From positions 687,001-751,000 of the forward strand of contig NC_134656.1 in assembly GCF_030463565.1 (NCBI RefSeq): DNA of 64,000 bases, written 5' to 3'. The position numbers and the translations under genes are program-made. Below are positions 63,401 through 64,000 of the stretch, one piece after another (the first letter of the stretch is position 1; each line of letters begins with the position of its first letter). The notes below the pieces were generated by a model that was not told the origin of the DNA, did no database searches, and saw only the letters and a program-made list of their open reading frames with translations. This stretch comes from Pelecanus crispus (taxonomy: Eukaryota > Chordata > Aves > Pelecaniformes > Pelecanidae).

Positions 63401-64000
63401 TGGACTGCAGGCGGGCTCTTTGGAAAGCCCTACAGCCTGCCCCTTACCTGCGTCCCCGCCAGCGCGTCGGCGCTCCGCAGCTCCTGGATGCAGCTCTGCA
63501 GCAGCTCCGATGCCCGCCTGAGGCCAGCCATGAAGGGATGGAGTTTCTGCGGGTGAGACGCAGGGGGTCAGTGGGGCCGGGGCGGCTGGGCAGGCAGTGG
63601 GGTGGGAGGGCAGCCTGCCCTCGAGGAGGAGGAGGAGGAAGAGCAGTAGTGCCAGGCCAGAGCAGGGAATACCGCAGGGCACCGGGTTAAAGCTGAGGAG
63701 GAAGGGAGCGTGGAGGCGGACGGGCAGTTACAGGCAGGAGCAGTCAGAAGCAGGCAGGAGCGGGGTTGCCCTCCTGTGCCCAGAGCTCTCCTTTTCCTTC
63801 CCCTCTCCTGGGCTTTCCCGGTGCTTTTCCAGGGACGCCTGTGAGACGCGGAAGCCGCGGTGGGGACGGAGGGGCACCGTGGGGAGGTGAGGCAATGGCT
63901 AACGGCGTGATAACAGACACCTGGAAGAATTGAACCCACTCGCCGTGGCAGTAGGGGAAGGCGCCGTCCAGCTCCTGTGTCAGCTGGGAGCTGTCGACGT
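59498..64000 (-). CDS. KIAA1755: KIAA1755-like protein, C-terminal part; gene continues beyond the window
   Basis: Joined exons in gene order: 63921-64000 (partial), 63448-63546, 63063-63211, 61893-62031, 61487-61609, 60564-60755 and 59498-60484. All junctions keep phase and give roughly 588 residues ending AKANAK. The first about 330 residues are helical and heptad-like, resembling the spectrin-repeat region of the PLEKHG4/ARHGEF40 group, to which I believe KIAA1755 is related. The last exon turns into Pro/Ser/Gln-rich low complexity. No DH or PH domain is seen in this part. The name rests on position next to TGM2 in the same orientation as in human, and on general resemblance. Function of the protein is poorly known, and I do not assign one. 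Confidence 0.72.
60564..60755 (-). CDS. KIAA1755: KIAA1755-like exon, sixth in window
   Basis: 64 codons, AQYRHGLALCQEAAEVRDAA, then FPEADPFQVAAALFRTKLMS and FYRQVERRQAEQELLRELGR to FSSK. Helical. Donor GTGGGT, acceptor CCTGCAG, phase 0 at both ends. Confidence 0.85.
60756..61486 (-). other. KIAA1755: KIAA1755-like intron
   Basis: A 731-bp intron with GT-AG ends (donor GTATGT). An AT-rich patch lies at about 61310-61390. Nothing else recognised. Confidence 0.8.
61487..61609 (-). CDS. KIAA1755: KIAA1755-like exon, fifth in window
   Basis: 41 codons, LGSWLDGEAAARLQEMGAEE, then QSPDSFQGSTEQFNEFLGQA ending in Thr. Phase 0 at both ends. Acceptor TTGCAG. Confidence 0.85.
61893..62031 (-). CDS. 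KIAA1755: KIAA1755-like exon, fourth in window
   Basis: One base plus 46 codons, TSMESAEGLYSQLEEELHDL, then VSQSNSCLERLEFLRKVHEL and KAEFGK. Strong amphipathic helix pattern typical of a spectrin-like repeat. Donor GTGAGT. Confidence 0.86.
62032..63062 (-). other. KIAA1755: KIAA1755-like intron with minisatellite
   Basis: A 1.03-kb GC-rich intron. Holds the 38-bp repeat at 62522-62703 and a short GGGCTCGCTGCAGGCC-type duplication at about 62747-62785. Long ORFs across it are frame artefacts of the repeat. Confidence 0.85.
62522..62703. repeat. 38-bp minisatellite built of two 19-bp half units
   Basis: CTGGACATGTGCAG recurs every 38 bases (GGACATG at 62550, 62588, 62626 and 62664), alternating with a related half, CCGGACGAGCGCGGCA. 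About 4.8 copies with substitutions. It lies in an intron of the KIAA1755-like gene. Confidence 0.9.
63063..63211 (-). CDS. KIAA1755: KIAA1755-like exon, third in window
   Basis: 49 codons plus two bases, DAAACIGRHQELMRRVLSDP, then QLVCVQREAGAVLARLRREA and ARLSASADV. Helical. Donor GTAGGA splits the Arg codon with the next exon. Confidence 0.86.
63448..63546 (-). CDS. KIAA1755: KIAA1755-like exon, second in window
   Basis: 33 codons, KLHPFMAGLRRASELLQSCI, then QELRSADALAGTQ. Phase 0 at both ends. Donor GTAAGG, acceptor CCGCAG. Confidence 0.86.
63547..63920 (-). other. KIAA1755: KIAA1755-like intron
   Basis: A 374-bp intron, donor GTGTCT. Contains a short GAGGAGGAGGAGG run at about 63622-63640. 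Nothing else. Confidence 0.8.
63921..64000 (-). CDS. KIAA1755: KIAA1755-like exon, first in window, cut by the right edge
   Basis: Reads VDSSQLTQELDGAFPYCHGE then WVQFFQ, leading in phase into KLHPFMAG of the next exon. The remainder of the gene, with its start, lies to the right of the window. Confidence 0.82.

Noticed and set aside
1-64000. tRNA, snoRNA or microRNA genes
   Set aside because: None recognised by eye on either strand. A covariance-model search would be decisive.

Overview
The window is vertebrate nuclear DNA, most likely from a bird. Three genes split into exons by GT-AG introns are recognisable, in the order RPRD1B (+), TGM2 (-), KIAA1755-like (-). This is the gene order of human 20q11.23. 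The avian reading rests on CR1 LINE 3' ends at about 32.1-32.45 kb, a TGM2 protein of 689 aa that closely resembles my memory of the chicken protein, and a compact, GC-rich TGM2 locus (about 15 kb). The species is not identified.

1-25.5 kb: AT-rich DNA holding exons 3-7 of RPRD1B (residues 94-326 of 326), long introns, and an AU-rich 3' UTR ending near an AATAAA at 25474. RPRD1B is a CID-domain adaptor that binds the RNA polymerase II C-terminal domain. 25.5-32.05 kb: base composition switches to GC-rich. This stretch lies between two convergent genes and has CpG-rich segments and AT-rich islands, but no gene I can support.

32.05-48 kb: the whole of TGM2 (tissue transglutaminase) on the minus strand. 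Thirteen coding exons join in phase to 689 codons with the Cys278-His336-Asp359 catalytic triad. The TATA box lies at 47967-47972. The leader between TATA and ATG is filled by 47 uninterrupted hexamers (282 bp) that stay open in the TGM2 frame. Further minisatellites lie in the 3' UTR (55-bp unit) and in introns (48-bp and 33-bp units). Two CR1 pieces lie in the presumed 3' UTR.

48-59 kb: GC-rich intergenic DNA upstream of TGM2, with homopolymer tracts, one 319-bp LTR with its polypurine tract, and several AT-rich islands that look like candidate regulatory elements. 59-64 kb: the last seven coding exons of a KIAA1755-like gene on the minus strand, encoding a helical spectrin-like region and a long low-complexity C-terminal exon; the gene runs off the right edge.

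There is no operon logic and no prokaryotic, CRISPR or phage content. Most long ORFs in the GC-rich half are chance open frames. Exon boundaries come from reading splice sites and checking phase by hand. Family and ortholog calls come from recalled protein sequences, not from a database search.
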